From: Sphingomonadaceae bacterium
GTDB taxonomy: Bacteria; Pseudomonadota; Alphaproteobacteria; Sphingomonadales; Sphingomonadaceae
Direction: 5' to 3'
NCBI GenBank assembly: GCA_021300355.1
Contig: JAJTEF010000006.1
Coordinates: 1-64,000, forward strand
Length of the DNA stretch: 64,000 nucleotides
Position numbers and translations under genes: made by a program. Each line of letters begins with the position of its first letter. Positions within the stretch are counted from its first letter, which is position 1. The notes below the pieces were generated by a model, which was not told the DNA's origin, did no database searches, and saw only the letters and a list, made by a program, of their open reading frames with translations. This document shows, in pieces, positions 42,938 to 51,763 of this stretch.

Positions 42938-43912
42938 TCAGGGAATCAGTATCGAAGAACCAACTGTTTTGCCTCCTTCAAGATCGCGATGTGCCTGTGC
43001 GGCGTCTTCCAACGCGTAGCGATGGCCGATCGTGATATCGATGATGCCTTGGCGGAACATGTCGAACACATATTCTGCGCCCGCTGCCCGCTCTGCTGCA
43101 TTGTAATAATAATCGAACAGGGTTGGGCGCGAGACGTAGAGCGAACCTTTTTGTGCCAAAGTGCCAAGGTTGACACCCGTCACCGGACCGCTGGCATTGC
43201 CATAGCTGACGATCAGGCCGCGCCGCGCGGTTGCGTTCAACGATGTTTCCCATGTGTCGCGGCCGACACCATCGAAGGTCACTTCAACGCCTTTGCCGCC
43301 CGTCAGTTCGCGGACCTGCGCTGCGACATCTTCTTTGCCATATAGAATGACATGGTCGGCCCCCGCTGCGCGTGCCAGCGCCGCCTTTTCATCCGTGCTG
43401 ACTGTCCCAATGACGCGGGCACCAACATGCTTCAGCCATTGCACAAGCAACAATCCGACGCCGCCTGCCGCCGCGTGCAACAATATGTCCCATTTGGGCT
43501 GAACCTTGGCACAGCGCTCGACAAGAAACTCGGTGGTGCAGCCCTTGAGCAAGCCCGCGGCCGCAATTTCGTCGCTGATGTCGTCTGGTATTAAAAACAG
43601 GCCATGCGCGGCAATATTGCGCGCGGTCGCATAGGCACCGATGCTCGGGCCAAAAGTCGCAACCCGGTCGCCCACGCGCCAGTCGGTAACGCCGTCTCCC
43701 ACGGCCTCAATGATGCCCGCTGCCTCCATACCAAGGCCAGAGGGCAACGCCATCGGATACAGGCCGCCACGATGATAGGTGTCAATGAAGTTCAGGCCCA
43801 CGGCCAGATTGCGCATGCGGACTTCACCGGGACCGGGCGCTGCCAGTTCAACGTCCGTCCACGCAATAACGTCCGGCCCACCGGTTTGCTGAATTTGTGC
43901 TGCTCTTTCCAT
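42938..43912 (-). CDS. Zinc-free MDR quinone oxidoreductase
   Basis: A 324-residue QOR-type medium-chain dehydrogenase. The cofactor site is HAAAGGVGLLLVQWLKHVGARVIGTVS. No zinc-ligand cysteines are present in the GMEAAGIIEAVGDGV region, and the SYGNASG segment is typical. It reduces quinones or enones with NADPH. The ATG at 43912 has AGGAG 8 bases upstream, favoured over the ATG at 43936. It starts the minus-strand pair with the SDR. Confidence 0.92.
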   Translation of the reverse strand: MERAAQIQQTGGPDVIAWTDVELAAPGPGEVRMRNLAVGLNFIDTYHRGGLYPMALPSGLGMEAAGIIEAVGDGVTDWRVGDRVATFGPSIGAYATARNIAAHGLFLIPDDISDEIAAAGLLKGCTTEFLVERCAKVQPKWDILLHAAAGGVGLLLVQWLKHVGARVIGTVSTDEKAALARAAGADHVILYGKEDVAAQVRELTGGKGVEVTFDGVGRDTWETSLNATARRGLIVSYGNASGPVTGVNLGTLAQKGSLYVSRPTLFDYYYNAAERAAGAEYVFDMFRQGIIDITIGHRYALEDAAQAHRDLEGGKTVGSSILIP

Positions 43913-44095
43913 CGGGAGAACTCCTGTTTGTTGCATGCATCCTAACAGAGCCAGTGGCAGGCCGCCAACCTGCGCTGCGGAATATGGTTAAAAAGACGTC
44001 AATAACTGTCGCAGATCGGGACAGTCGAATTTGGGTCCCTCTTTAACCATCTTTTGGCATGGCTATTATGCCTAACAAAACGTTAACGTCTGATC

Positions 44096-44287
44096 ATGAT
44101 GAAAAGAAGATTAGTCGGTCACAACGAAGCTGCCCGCCACCCCCTTCGGCAGATGCTTCCCCCACCACAGATGACGCACGCCGTCATCGCGCCACGCCCC
44201 ACATCGTGGTGGCGCAGTGAGGATACGCATTTGTTTATGCTCAGCTTCAGTGCGTTTTTTGTCGCAATAAGCAGCTATATTGACTGA
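44096..44287 (+). CDS. Small membrane protein, possible CtrA-regulated gene
   Basis: A 63-residue frame ending in WWRSEDTHLFMLSFSAFFVAISSYID, a single C-terminal hydrophobic helix after a basic, Pro/His-rich N-terminal half. I do not recognise it, though sphingomonad genomes carry similar small proteins with a W..ED..LF..SFSAFF tail. Two CtrA-type half-sites lie upstream (ATGGTTAA 43984-43991; TTAACCAT 44043-44050). No strong ribosome site is seen. It converges with the LplT-like gene with 3 bases between. Coding status is probable but unproved. Confidence 0.45.
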   Translation: MMKRRLVGHNEAARHPLRQMLPPPQMTHAVIAPRPTSWWRSEDTHLFMLSFSAFFVAISSYID

Positions 44288-44290
44288 GTT

Positions 44291-45586
44291 TTATACGGCG
44301 ACGGGGTCGCACGCCTTGTGCAGCTTCCACGAAATCCATGCCGAAACAAGGCAGGCCGCCGCAATCATGAACAGTGTGTCGGGAATGCTGACGCCTGCGC
44401 TGACGAGAAGGCTGTAAATCACAGCACCAATGACCATCGCGCCGGAATTCACGATGTTATTGGCGGCAATGGTGCGGGCGGTTTGCGACTTTGCAACCGT
44501 CGTTGTCAGAAACGCGTAGAGCGGGACGACAAACATGCCCCCCGCGATGGAAATACCCAGAAGATCGACAATCATACGCTCGCCATAGCCTAGCGTCAGA
44601 AACTGCCACCAATCTATCAGCTCTGGCCCGGTGGGTTGCCAGTGGCTGACCGTCCACCAAAGATCCAGGACGAACAGACCCATTATGATGACTGAAATCG
44701 GCGCATATTTTGCCGACACTGTGCCATTCAGCATGCGGTTGACGGCGACTGAGCCAATGGCGATGCCGATGGAGAAAAACGCGGTAAACAAGGTCGCGAC
44801 AGTGTTGTCGCCGCCGATTGCGTTTTTGACCATGGGCGGGAAAATTGACCCAAGGACAGCGCCAACGCCCCAGAAAAAGCTGATTGCCATGATCGCCAAA
44901 AATAGGCGGGGTATGTGCATGGTGTCGCGCACCAGTCGCCAGCTGCTGCGAAAGATGTTCCAGTCCATTTTGGCGGTTGGAGCATCGCTTTCGGGCGGTG
45001 CAAGCGGAACAGATTGCGCGGTCACGCGCCCGATGATCGCAACGATGATAATCCCTACGCCGGCAATCTTTCCGGGAATGATGCCGCCCGCAATCGTCCC
45101 GCCCAAGATGGCGAGATAGGTGCCGGCTTCGACAAGGCCAGTTCCGCCCAAAACCTCGTCTTCTTTAAGATGCTGGGGCAAAATCGCATATTTAATTGGG
45201 CCAAAGAAGGTGGAATGCACGCCCATTGCGAACAATGCGACGAGCATCATCGGTATGTTGTGCAGGTAGATACCCGCTGCACCGAAGATCATGATAAAAA
45301 TCTCGGCTGTCTTTACCATGCGAATGACGCGCGTCTTTTCGATGGTATCGGCCAGTTGTCCCGCAAGCGCGGAAAACAGGAAAAAGGGTAAGATGAACAG
45401 CGCGCCGGCGATGGCGTTAAAATTCGCTTCCTGGGTCGGGTCCGAATAGATCTCGTACGTCACCAAAATGACCATGGCCATCTTGTAAAAATTGTCGTTG
45501 AAGGCATTCAGGAACTGGGTGATGAAAAGCGGCAAAAATCTGCGCTTATTCAACAGGGACATTGTCGTAGCCATTGGTTTTTGCAC
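44291..45586 (-). CDS. MFS transporter, LplT-like lysophospholipid permease family
   Basis: A 431-residue, 12-helix MFS protein. FLPLFITQFLNAFNDNFYKMAMVIL at the N-terminus and GVHSTFFGPIKYAILPQHLKEDEVLGGTGLVEAGTYLAILGGTIAGG are the LplT pattern. In E. coli LplT flips lysophospholipids inward for re-acylation by Aas. No fused or adjacent acyltransferase is visible, so the partner must be encoded elsewhere or the substrate differs. It stands alone on the minus strand. Confidence 0.83.
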   Translation of the reverse strand: MQKPMATTMSLLNKRRFLPLFITQFLNAFNDNFYKMAMVILVTYEIYSDPTQEANFNAIAGALFILPFFLFSALAGQLADTIEKTRVIRMVKTAEIFIMIFGAAGIYLHNIPMMLVALFAMGVHSTFFGPIKYAILPQHLKEDEVLGGTGLVEAGTYLAILGGTIAGGIIPGKIAGVGIIIVAIIGRVTAQSVPLAPPESDAPTAKMDWNIFRSSWRLVRDTMHIPRLFLAIMAISFFWGVGAVLGSIFPPMVKNAIGGDNTVATLFTAFFSIGIAIGSVAVNRMLNGTVSAKYAPISVIIMGLFVLDLWWTVSHWQPTGPELIDWWQFLTLGYGERMIVDLLGISIAGGMFVVPLYAFLTTTVAKSQTARTIAANNIVNSGAMVIGAVIYSLLVSAGVSIPDTLFMIAAACLVSAWISWKLHKACDPVAV

Positions 45587-45703
45587 TTCCCATGCGGACG
45601 GTATCGGAGCATTAGCGGCCCAGCCCTATCATGGCAAAGTGCATTTCATGTGACGGTGAAATAGCCGCGTGATTTTGCTGGCACATCGCGCTATTGCTAT
45701 AGG

Positions 45704-46276
45704 ATGCTTAGCTTACCCAACCTCCTAACCTTGTCGCGCATTCTTGCTGTACCCATCCTCGTCTTTTTGCTGTGGCCTGGCGCCAAGCAGATAGGCATTC
45801 AACCGGTGCCACTGGATTACGGCTTTGCATTCATATTGTACTGCCTGATGGGGATTACCGATTATTTCGATGGTTATCTTGCGCGGGCGCAGGGGACAGT
45901 ATCGAAATTGGGCGTTTTCCTTGATCCCATCGCCGATAAGATCATGGTCGCCGCTGTCATTTTGATGCTGGTGTTCACGCGTGATGTCGACGGTTGGCAT
46001 GTCATTGCTGCCCTCATCATTTTACTGCGTGAAATGATCGTATCGGGCCTGCGCGAATTTTTGGCTGGCCTGCAGATTTCCGTGCCTGTTTCGAAACTCG
46101 CCAAATGGAAGACGACGTTTCAGCTTGTTTCGCTCGGCGGCATCATTTTGGCGGGCGCCTTGCCGGACTGGATGTTGCTGAAGCAAGCCGCACTAGCGCT
46201 GCTGTGGATCGCCGCGGTGCTGACCATGATTACCGGCTGGGATTATCTACGCGTCGGCATAAAGCATATGGATTGA
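45704..46276 (+). CDS. pgsA: CDP-diacylglycerol-glycerol-3-phosphate 3-phosphatidyltransferase
   Basis: A 190-residue integral membrane enzyme making phosphatidylglycerol phosphate. The CDP-alcohol phosphotransferase motif is complete: DYFDGYLARAQGTVSKLG then FLDPIADKI (DG..AR...G...D...D). N-terminal LPNLLTLSRILAVP is typical of PgsA. Six helices are expected. moaD begins 4 bases after the stop, so molybdopterin and phospholipid genes share a transcript. Confidence 0.93.
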   Translation: MLSLPNLLTLSRILAVPILVFLLWPGAKQIGIQPVPLDYGFAFILYCLMGITDYFDGYLARAQGTVSKLGVFLDPIADKIMVAAVILMLVFTRDVDGWHVIAALIILLREMIVSGLREFLAGLQISVPVSKLAKWKTTFQLVSLGGIILAGALPDWMLLKQAALALLWIAAVLTMITGWDYLRVGIKHMD

Positions 46277-46280
46277 CCAG

Positions 46281-46532
46281 ATGAGGCTGGTGTATTTCGC
46301 GGCGGTTCGCGAGGCCATTGGTGTGGCCTCCGAAACATGTGATCTGCCGGCACATGTGCGCAATATTCATGACGCCATTCACTGGCTGGCCAGTCAGTCA
46401 CCGGGGCACGCACTGGCCTTTCAAGACAAAGCGCGGCTTCGTTTCGCTTTGGACCAAGCTATGGTGCCGTTGGATGCCGCACTTGGCGATGCACATGAGC
46501 TTGCAATTTTCCCGCCAGTGACCGGCGGATGA
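46281..46532 (+). CDS. moaD: Molybdopterin synthase sulfur-carrier subunit
   Basis: An 83-residue ubiquitin-fold protein ending in the required double glycine (FPPVTGG), which carries thiocarboxylate sulfur for molybdopterin. RLVYFAAVREAIG opens the fold. The stop overlaps the moaE start by 4 bases (ATGA). Confidence 0.93.
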   Translation: MRLVYFAAVREAIGVASETCDLPAHVRNIHDAIHWLASQSPGHALAFQDKARLRFALDQAMVPLDAALGDAHELAIFPPVTGG

Positions 46533-46969
46533 AACGCGTCCTTATCAGCGGCGAGCCGATCAGCGAGGAGGTTGCACTGTCGGGCCTGAGTGATTTGGGG
46601 GGCGGTGCTGTGTCCAGTTTTACGGGCATATCGCGGGACGATGGCGGTGTGACCGCGATTGAGCTTGAGCATTATCCCGGCATGACGGAATCAAGCCTGC
46701 TGCGGTTAATCGATGAAGCCTTTGCCCGCTGGGCATTGCTTGGCGCCGCCATTGTGCACCGGATTGGGCGCGTTGCGGTTGGCGAACCCGTGGTCGTTGT
46801 CGGCGCAGCGTCGCGGCACAGGGCAGACGCGCTTGAGGCCACGGCGTTTCTCATTGACCGCCTGAAAACCGACGCGCCATTTTGGAAGAAAGAGCATTAT
46901 GCAGACGGAATGTCCGTCTGGGTTGATGCCAAATCCAGCGACGACGACCGGTCTTCACGCTGGTCCTAA
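46529..46969 (+). CDS. moaE: Molybdopterin synthase catalytic subunit
   Basis: A 146-residue enzyme that inserts sulfur into precursor Z. GGAVSSFTGISRDDGGVTAIELEHYPGMTE and VHRIGRVAVGEPVVVVGAASRHR are diagnostic. The catalytic lysine region FWKKEHYADG is at the C-terminus. It is translationally coupled to moaD, and converges with oxyR 23 bases away. Confidence 0.94.
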   Translation: MKRVLISGEPISEEVALSGLSDLGGGAVSSFTGISRDDGGVTAIELEHYPGMTESSLLRLIDEAFARWALLGAAIVHRIGRVAVGEPVVVVGAASRHRADALEATAFLIDRLKTDAPFWKKEHYADGMSVWVDAKSSDDDRSSRWS

Positions 46970-46992
46970 CTGTTCCGGGCGCGGTTCAGCGC

Positions 46993-47898
46993 TTAGGTTA
47001 TGTGCAATTCCCGCAGGGACTCCGCAAGCAATTCGAATTCCTCACGGCGCGGGCTGTTGGTTCGCCAAATCAGCGCAATTTCCCGGCTCGCATGCTCCGC
47101 ATTCAATGGCCGCGCCTGAACGTCTGTTCCGTTCAATAGGCCAGCCGCGACGGCCATCTCGGGAATGATGGTTAGGCCCAAGCCATTGTCCACCATCTGT
47201 ACAAGCGTGTGCAGCGATGTCCCCAGCATCATGGCCGTGGCGCGCAGTTCCGGCCTGTTACAGGCAGCCAGTGCGTGGTCCTTCAAGCAATGGCCATCGA
47301 CCAATAACAAAAGCCTGTTTTCATCAATCAGCTCAGGCTCAATGCTTTCGGGCGGGTCGCGCGGGTCATCCAATGGAAAGGCCACATATAATGCGTCGTT
47401 AAACAGATGCGCTTTTTCGACATCGCCCGCCGGAAAAGGAAGCGCCAGCAGGACACAGTCGACCTGACCATGATGCAATGCTTCGACCGCAGCCGCGCTG
47501 GCTTCCTCCCGCAGGTATAGCTTTAAATCGGGGTACTTTTTTCGCAATGCCGGTAACAACTTCGGCAACAGGAAAGGCGCAATCGTGGGGATGACGCTCA
47601 TGCGCAAATCATCGGCAAGTGGCTTGCCCGCGGAACGCGCCATTTCGGCGAGCTCTTCCGCCTCACGTAAAATGCGGTGCGCCTTGGTCACCATCTTGTT
47701 GCCCAGCGGCGTAAAGCGGACGACGCGGCGCGTGCGCTCCACAAGCATCAGGCCAAGCAGCGACTCCAGCTCGCGTATCCCAGCGGACAGCGTAGACTGC
47801 GTGACAAAGCACGACACCGCAGCTTTACCGAAATGGCCATGCTCCTGAAGCGCGACCAGATATTGCAGCTGTTTCAATGTTGGAAGATAGGTGCTCAT
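46993..47898 (-). CDS. oxyR: LysR-family hydrogen-peroxide sensor OxyR
   Basis: A 301-residue LTTR. The N-terminal HTH is TLKQLQYLVALQEHGHFGKAAVSCFVTQSTLSAGIRELE. The regulatory domain contains the redox pair of OxyR, GHCLKDHALAAC (two cysteines with eight residues between, as in C199-C208). Peroxide oxidises this pair and switches DNA binding. The ATG at 47898 has GAGG 8 bases before it. A 6-3-6 palindrome at 47932-47946 in the shared gap with cysE may be its autoregulatory site. Confidence 0.9.
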   Translation of the reverse strand: MSTYLPTLKQLQYLVALQEHGHFGKAAVSCFVTQSTLSAGIRELESLLGLMLVERTRRVVRFTPLGNKMVTKAHRILREAEELAEMARSAGKPLADDLRMSVIPTIAPFLLPKLLPALRKKYPDLKLYLREEASAAAVEALHHGQVDCVLLALPFPAGDVEKAHLFNDALYVAFPLDDPRDPPESIEPELIDENRLLLLVDGHCLKDHALAACNRPELRATAMMLGTSLHTLVQMVDNGLGLTIIPEMAVAAGLLNGTDVQARPLNAEHASREIALIWRTNSPRREEFELLAESLRELHIT

Positions 47899-47931
47899 AA
47901 ATCGACCTCGTTTATTATTCTGGGCCACATA

Positions 47932-47946
47932 ATCGTTTTTAACGAT
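47932..47946. promoter_or_regulatory. Palindrome ATCGTT-TTT-AACGAT in oxyR/cysE gap
   Basis: A perfect 6-3-6 dyad 34-48 bases before the oxyR start, with the T-N11-A spacing of LysR-type sites. OxyR is the simplest candidate binder. Confidence 0.45.
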
Positions 47947-48052
47947 GATTCTAGCAATATTTAGCGAAAAGGTTCATAGATTGCTGGAAATGCCCGTTTG
48001 AAAGTCTTAGCTTAAATGCTCAACGGTCCCACTAGGGACGGCAGGGTCATCT

Positions 48053-48775
48053 ATGTTCATTTCAAATCTCATCGAATATCTCGACTCGATCAAAGAACGT
48101 GATCCTGCGCCGCGCTCGCGTTGGGAGATATTGCTCTACCCCGGCGTATGGGCCGTGGGTTATCACCGCGTCGCCCATTGGCTGTTCCTTGGCCAGATGT
48201 TCTTTCTTGCGCGGTTGGTGAACCATTTCGCCCGATTTTTAACGGGTATAGACATTCACCCCGGCGCCAAGATTGGCAGTAATTTCTTCCTCGACCATGG
48301 TTTCAGCGTGATTGGTGAAACGGCCGAGATTGGCGACAATGTCACCATGTACCAGAACGTCACCTTGGGTGGCACCAACCCGACGAACGGGATGGCGGGC
48401 AAACGGCACCCAACGATATTGGACAATGTTATCATTGGATCAGGTGCGCAGATCCTTGGCCCAATTACAGTGGGCGAACGCGCTCGCATTGGCGCTGCTG
48501 CCGTGGTCACCGACGACGTACCAGCTGGTGCAACGATGGTTGGCCAAAAGGCGCGCTCGACATTGGTTCAGGCCGAAACCTATGCACGCGACTTCATGCC
48601 TTATGGCACGCCATGCCGGGAGATGTTCGACCCGGCGACGCAAAGCCTCGAGATCTTGCAGTGTGAAATCGAAACCCTGCGCAAACGTATCGCCGACCTG
48701 ATGGCCGAGCGTGATGGAACGCCGGCAGCGACGCCGGTCAAGCCCCGTGCGAGCAAGGGAAGCAAGACCAGTTGA
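48053..48775 (+). CDS. cysE: Serine O-acetyltransferase
   Basis: A 240-residue left-handed beta-helix acetyltransferase, the first step of cysteine synthesis. [43 protein letters not shown] contains the hexapeptide repeats and catalytic His/Asp. [29 protein letters not shown] continues them. The C-terminal tail is Lys/Thr-rich. It is followed by an overlapping DUF2794 gene. Being beside oxyR ties thiol supply to peroxide response. Confidence 0.93.
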   Translation: MFISNLIEYLDSIKERDPAPRSRWEILLYPGVWAVGYHRVAHWLFLGQMFFLARLVNHFARFLTGIDIHPGAKIGSNFFLDHGFSVIGETAEIGDNVTMYQNVTLGGTNPTNGMAGKRHPTILDNVIIGSGAQILGPITVGERARIGAAAVVTDDVPAGATMVGQKARSTLVQAETYARDFMPYGTPCREMFDPATQSLEILQCEIETLRKRIADLMAERDGTPAATPVKPRASKGSKTS

Positions 48776-49116
48776 GCGCAATCATCACGCCGTTCCCGAT
48801 AACCAACCGGCTTAACCAGATTGGTTTTGAAAAAGGCGAGCTAACCCAGATACTCAATCTGTATGGGCGGATGGTCGCCGCGGGCAACTGGCGCGATTAT
48901 GCCATCGATCTTGGCCGCGATGCCGCCGTATTCAGTGCGTTCCGGCGCGCCACCGAGCGGCCGGAATATCGCATTGAAAAGCGACCAGCATTGCGCAACC
49001 GCCAAGGCATGTGGGCATTGGTCGGCGAGGGTGGCGCAATTTTGAAACGCGGGCATGATCTTGGCCCCGTCCTTGCGCCTGTTGAACGAAAGCTCATGAA
49101 ACTCGTCGACGCATAA
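48772..49116 (+). CDS. DUF2794 domain protein
   Basis: A 114-residue alphaproteobacterial protein ([47 protein letters not shown]). The TTG start at 48772 overlaps the cysE stop by 4 bases, so translation is coupled. No function is known to me. The family is almost confined to Alphaproteobacteria, which supports the taxonomic placement. Confidence 0.88.
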   Translation: MSAIITPFPITNRLNQIGFEKGELTQILNLYGRMVAAGNWRDYAIDLGRDAAVFSAFRRATERPEYRIEKRPALRNRQGMWALVGEGGAILKRGHDLGPVLAPVERKLMKLVDA

Positions 49117-49141
49117 AAAAAGCCCAACCAAAGACCGGGCT
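49114..49141 (-). terminator. Terminator of SDR gene, overlapping DUF2794 end
   Basis: AGCCC and GGGCT arms with an 11-base loop; eight T follow on the minus strand, beginning inside the DUF2794 stop codon. It terminates the SDR gene ending at 49165. Confidence 0.75.
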
Positions 49142-49164
49142 CTTTCGAAACGTTTCGCAGGCAA

Positions 49165-50067
49165 TTAGCCGAGCGCTTGAAGCGCCTTCATCACGGCGAT
49201 CGATTGTTCGCCGCCTGACTGTGGAACGGTTTCACCCGTGCGGTCGATAATCTTGTCCCAAGCCGCAGCAAAGCCTTCGACGTTGCGGTCTTCCTGACGA
49301 AGGGCAACACCTGGGGTCATCGTGACATAGGCTGCGTGATAGCCGCCACCGCCTGCGCCGATGATCATGTTGGTTGGGGCGTCTTCGCTGACCAGATACA
49401 ATGCGGCGGGCACAACATTTTCGGGCGTGAACTGTTCGAACAGGCCTTCTGGGAAAATATCTTCGGTCATGCGCGTGCCTGCAACAGGTGCGAGCGAATT
49501 GACGCGCACGTTATATTTGGCGCCTTCAAGGTGAAGCGTCTTCGTGAACCCAGCCAATCCGAGCTTCGCTGCGCCATAATTGGCTTGGCCGAAATTGCCG
49601 TACAGACCGGTTGACGATGTGGTCATCAAGATGCGGCCATAGGCCTGATCGCGCATCGTATCCCAAACGGCCTTGGTGCAGTTTGCCGATCCCATGACAT
49701 GAACCTGAAGCACCAGATTGAAGTCGGGCATATCCATCTTGGCAAAGCTCTTGTCGCGCAAGATGCCGGCATTGTTGATCAACACATGCACGCCGCCCCA
49801 TGCTTCTTTCGCCTTGGCGACCATTTCGACCATCTGCTCATATTCAGTGACGCTGCCGCCATTGGCCATAGCTTCGCCGCCAGCAGACTTAATCTGTTCG
49901 ACGACCTGAGCTGCTGCGTCGGATGTGCCTGTGCCATCGCGCGCGCCGCCCAAGTCATTGACCACCACTTTTGCTCCGCGCTTGGCGAGTTCAAGTGCAT
50001 AGGCCTTACCCAATCCACCGCCTGCACCGGTCACAATAGCGACTTTGTCTTTAAAACTGATGGTCAT
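49165..50067 (-). CDS. SDR of the (3R)-hydroxyacyl-CoA dehydrogenase (MFE-2-like) type
   Basis: A 300-residue SDR. VTGAGGGLGKAYALELAKRGAKVVVNDLGG is the cofactor region with the longer ND-loop of peroxisomal MFE-2. NNAGILRDKSF and SSTGLYGNFGQANYGAAKLGL (Y..K) complete the site. Its C-terminal extension beyond the normal SDR end (TMTPGVALRQEDRNVEGFAAAWDKI) resembles the start of the hydratase part but stops early. Expected to oxidise 3-hydroxyacyl-CoA in beta-oxidation-like pathways. It stands alone before the Pho-box region. Confidence 0.87.
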   Translation of the reverse strand: MTISFKDKVAIVTGAGGGLGKAYALELAKRGAKVVVNDLGGARDGTGTSDAAAQVVEQIKSAGGEAMANGGSVTEYEQMVEMVAKAKEAWGGVHVLINNAGILRDKSFAKMDMPDFNLVLQVHVMGSANCTKAVWDTMRDQAYGRILMTTSSTGLYGNFGQANYGAAKLGLAGFTKTLHLEGAKYNVRVNSLAPVAGTRMTEDIFPEGLFEQFTPENVVPAALYLVSEDAPTNMIIGAGGGGYHAAYVTMTPGVALRQEDRNVEGFAAAWDKIIDRTGETVPQSGGEQSIAVMKALQALG

Positions 50068-50165
50068 ATTATATCTCCATAATCAGGGGCGAACCCAGCC
50101 GCCGAAACACGCTGTGCCTTGGCATGAGCAGCAACTTGACGCAAGCGTAAAGCAAGTTGGGATGA

Positions 50166-50209
50166 ATGTCATAAAAGAGAAATAATGTTGTCATGGGAAA
50201 GACATAAAA
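50166..50209 (+). promoter_or_regulatory. Pho-box-like array upstream of OprO/P porin
   Basis: Four 11-base units starting at 50166, 50177, 50188 and 50199 read ATGTCATAAAA, GAGAAATAATG, TTGTCATGGGA and AAGACATAAAA. Units 1, 3 and 4 keep the TGTCAT/GACAT core with helical phasing, as PhoB sites do. The next gene is a phosphate porin and phoB is at the other end. Confidence 0.72.
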
Positions 50210-50248
50210 TTGCTGTCTAGGCGTCACCATTGAAACGAGGATAACATT

Positions 50249-51763
50249 ATGACCGCCGCAAAAAAATGGTTCGCAACGACAGCATTGGTAACGGCGGCAT
50301 GTGTCGCGTTTCCTGCATATGCGCAGGACAGCACATCTGAGGTCGAATCGCTGCGCGCGGAAGTTGCGGCGCTTAAGACACAATTGGCCGCGATTTCGGC
50401 AAAGGTTGATGCGGTTGAGAAAAAGCCTTTAGCAGAGGTAAAATGGAAGGGCGGACCAGAGACCAGTGGGCAAGGTGGTTGGACCTTTAAGCCACGTGGA
50501 CGCATCCATTATGACGCAGGCTATGTGAGCGTACCCGGCGATTATGCCGTCAACCGCAACCTGGGTTTCAATAGCCGCGTTCGGCGGGTTCGCCTTGGCG
50601 CTGAAGGCAGCATGCCCGGCGGCTTCGGTTATAAGGTCGAGGCTGACTTTGCTGGCGGCAATGTTGCCTTTGGTGACGTATTGCTGAGCTACAATCCCAC
50701 CAACGCGCCGATCAGCGTTCGGATTGGCAATTTTGAATCGCTGAACGGGATGGAGCAAATCACCAGTTCCAACAGCGCTAGCTTTACGGAGCGCGCTGCA
50801 TTCAATGACGCGTTTTTAAACAGCCGTCGCCTTGGCGGCGCGGTTGCATGGCGTGATTCCGATAATGTGCTCCGCGCCGAAGTCGGCTTGTTTGCCGGCC
50901 ACAGTATCGACAACTCGTTCGACAATGACGGCTGGATTGGCGCGGGACGGCTGACCTATGCGCCAAAGGCGTTTGGCGGACAGCTGCATTTTGGTGCAAC
51001 CATTCAGCAGCGCGAATTCGCATCCAACAACAATGGAACGGCATCGGCTTCGACAAATGCGCCGTCGACCAACCAGCTGGCCCGATATCGCGCGCGGCCG
51101 AACACACAGCTTACCGACGTACGATTTGTCGACACCGGAAGCTTCGCCGCCAAAAGCGACCGAATTCTAGGTGTCGAATTGGCGGCTATTTTCCCCGGAT
51201 TTTATTTTGCCGGCGAAGGCCAATGGACCAAAGTAAATGCCTATCGCGCGGGTGACATTGCAACCGGATTGAACAGTTTTTCTGGCGGCAACAGTGCGGT
51301 CACGCCAAATGGCGACCCGAGCTTTTTTGGCATGTATGCCGAAGCCGGCTATTTCCTGACCGGCGAAACCCGCGGTTATAAAGACGGCGCATGGGCGCGT
51401 ACCAAGGTACTGAATCCAATTGATAAAAAGGGCCTCGGTGCTTTCCAAATTGCGGCACGCTATGATTATCTGGATCTCGACAGCGACGCCTTGAAAAACG
51501 GCGTGACGAACAACTTTGCGACGGGCAGCAATAGCCTGGCTGCGGTCAATGCGCGGCTTGGACGGGGTGGTACACAGACAAGCTATTTGCTTGCTCTGAA
51601 CTGGTACCCAATCGATTATATTCGCTTCATGTTGAACTATGGCCGCGTCAATGTCGAAGGTGGTCCGTTGGCCGCGACAGTTGACCCACTTTCAACGCAG
51701 GCGGTTGATAAGCGCGACTATTCGGTTGATGTACTTGCCGCGCGGATGCAGTTGGAGTTCTAA
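50249..51763 (+). CDS. OprO/OprP-family phosphate-selective porin
   Basis: A 504-residue outer-membrane protein with a signal peptide (FATTALVTAACVAFPAYAQ) and a coiled-coil start (SEVESLRAEVAALKTQLAAISAKVDAVEKK). The barrel follows with alternating strands (LGFNSRVRRVRLGAEGSMPGGFGYKVEADFAGG) and ends in an aromatic residue (LEF). OprP-type porins are anion- or phosphate-selective. The Pho-box array upstream supports phosphate control. Its stop overlaps the stop of phoB on the other strand by 3 bases. Confidence 0.9.
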   Translation: MTAAKKWFATTALVTAACVAFPAYAQDSTSEVESLRAEVAALKTQLAAISAKVDAVEKKPLAEVKWKGGPETSGQGGWTFKPRGRIHYDAGYVSVPGDYAVNRNLGFNSRVRRVRLGAEGSMPGGFGYKVEADFAGGNVAFGDVLLSYNPTNAPISVRIGNFESLNGMEQITSSNSASFTERAAFNDAFLNSRRLGGAVAWRDSDNVLRAEVGLFAGHSIDNSFDNDGWIGAGRLTYAPKAFGGQLHFGATIQQREFASNNNGTASASTNAPSTNQLARYRARPNTQLTDVRFVDTGSFAAKSDRILGVELAAIFPGFYFAGEGQWTKVNAYRAGDIATGLNSFSGGNSAVTPNGDPSFFGMYAEAGYFLTGETRGYKDGAWARTKVLNPIDKKGLGAFQIAARYDYLDLDSDALKNGVTNNFATGSNSLAAVNARLGRGGTQTSYLLALNWYPIDYIRFMLNYGRVNVEGGPLAATVDPLSTQAVDKRDYSVDVLAARMQLEF

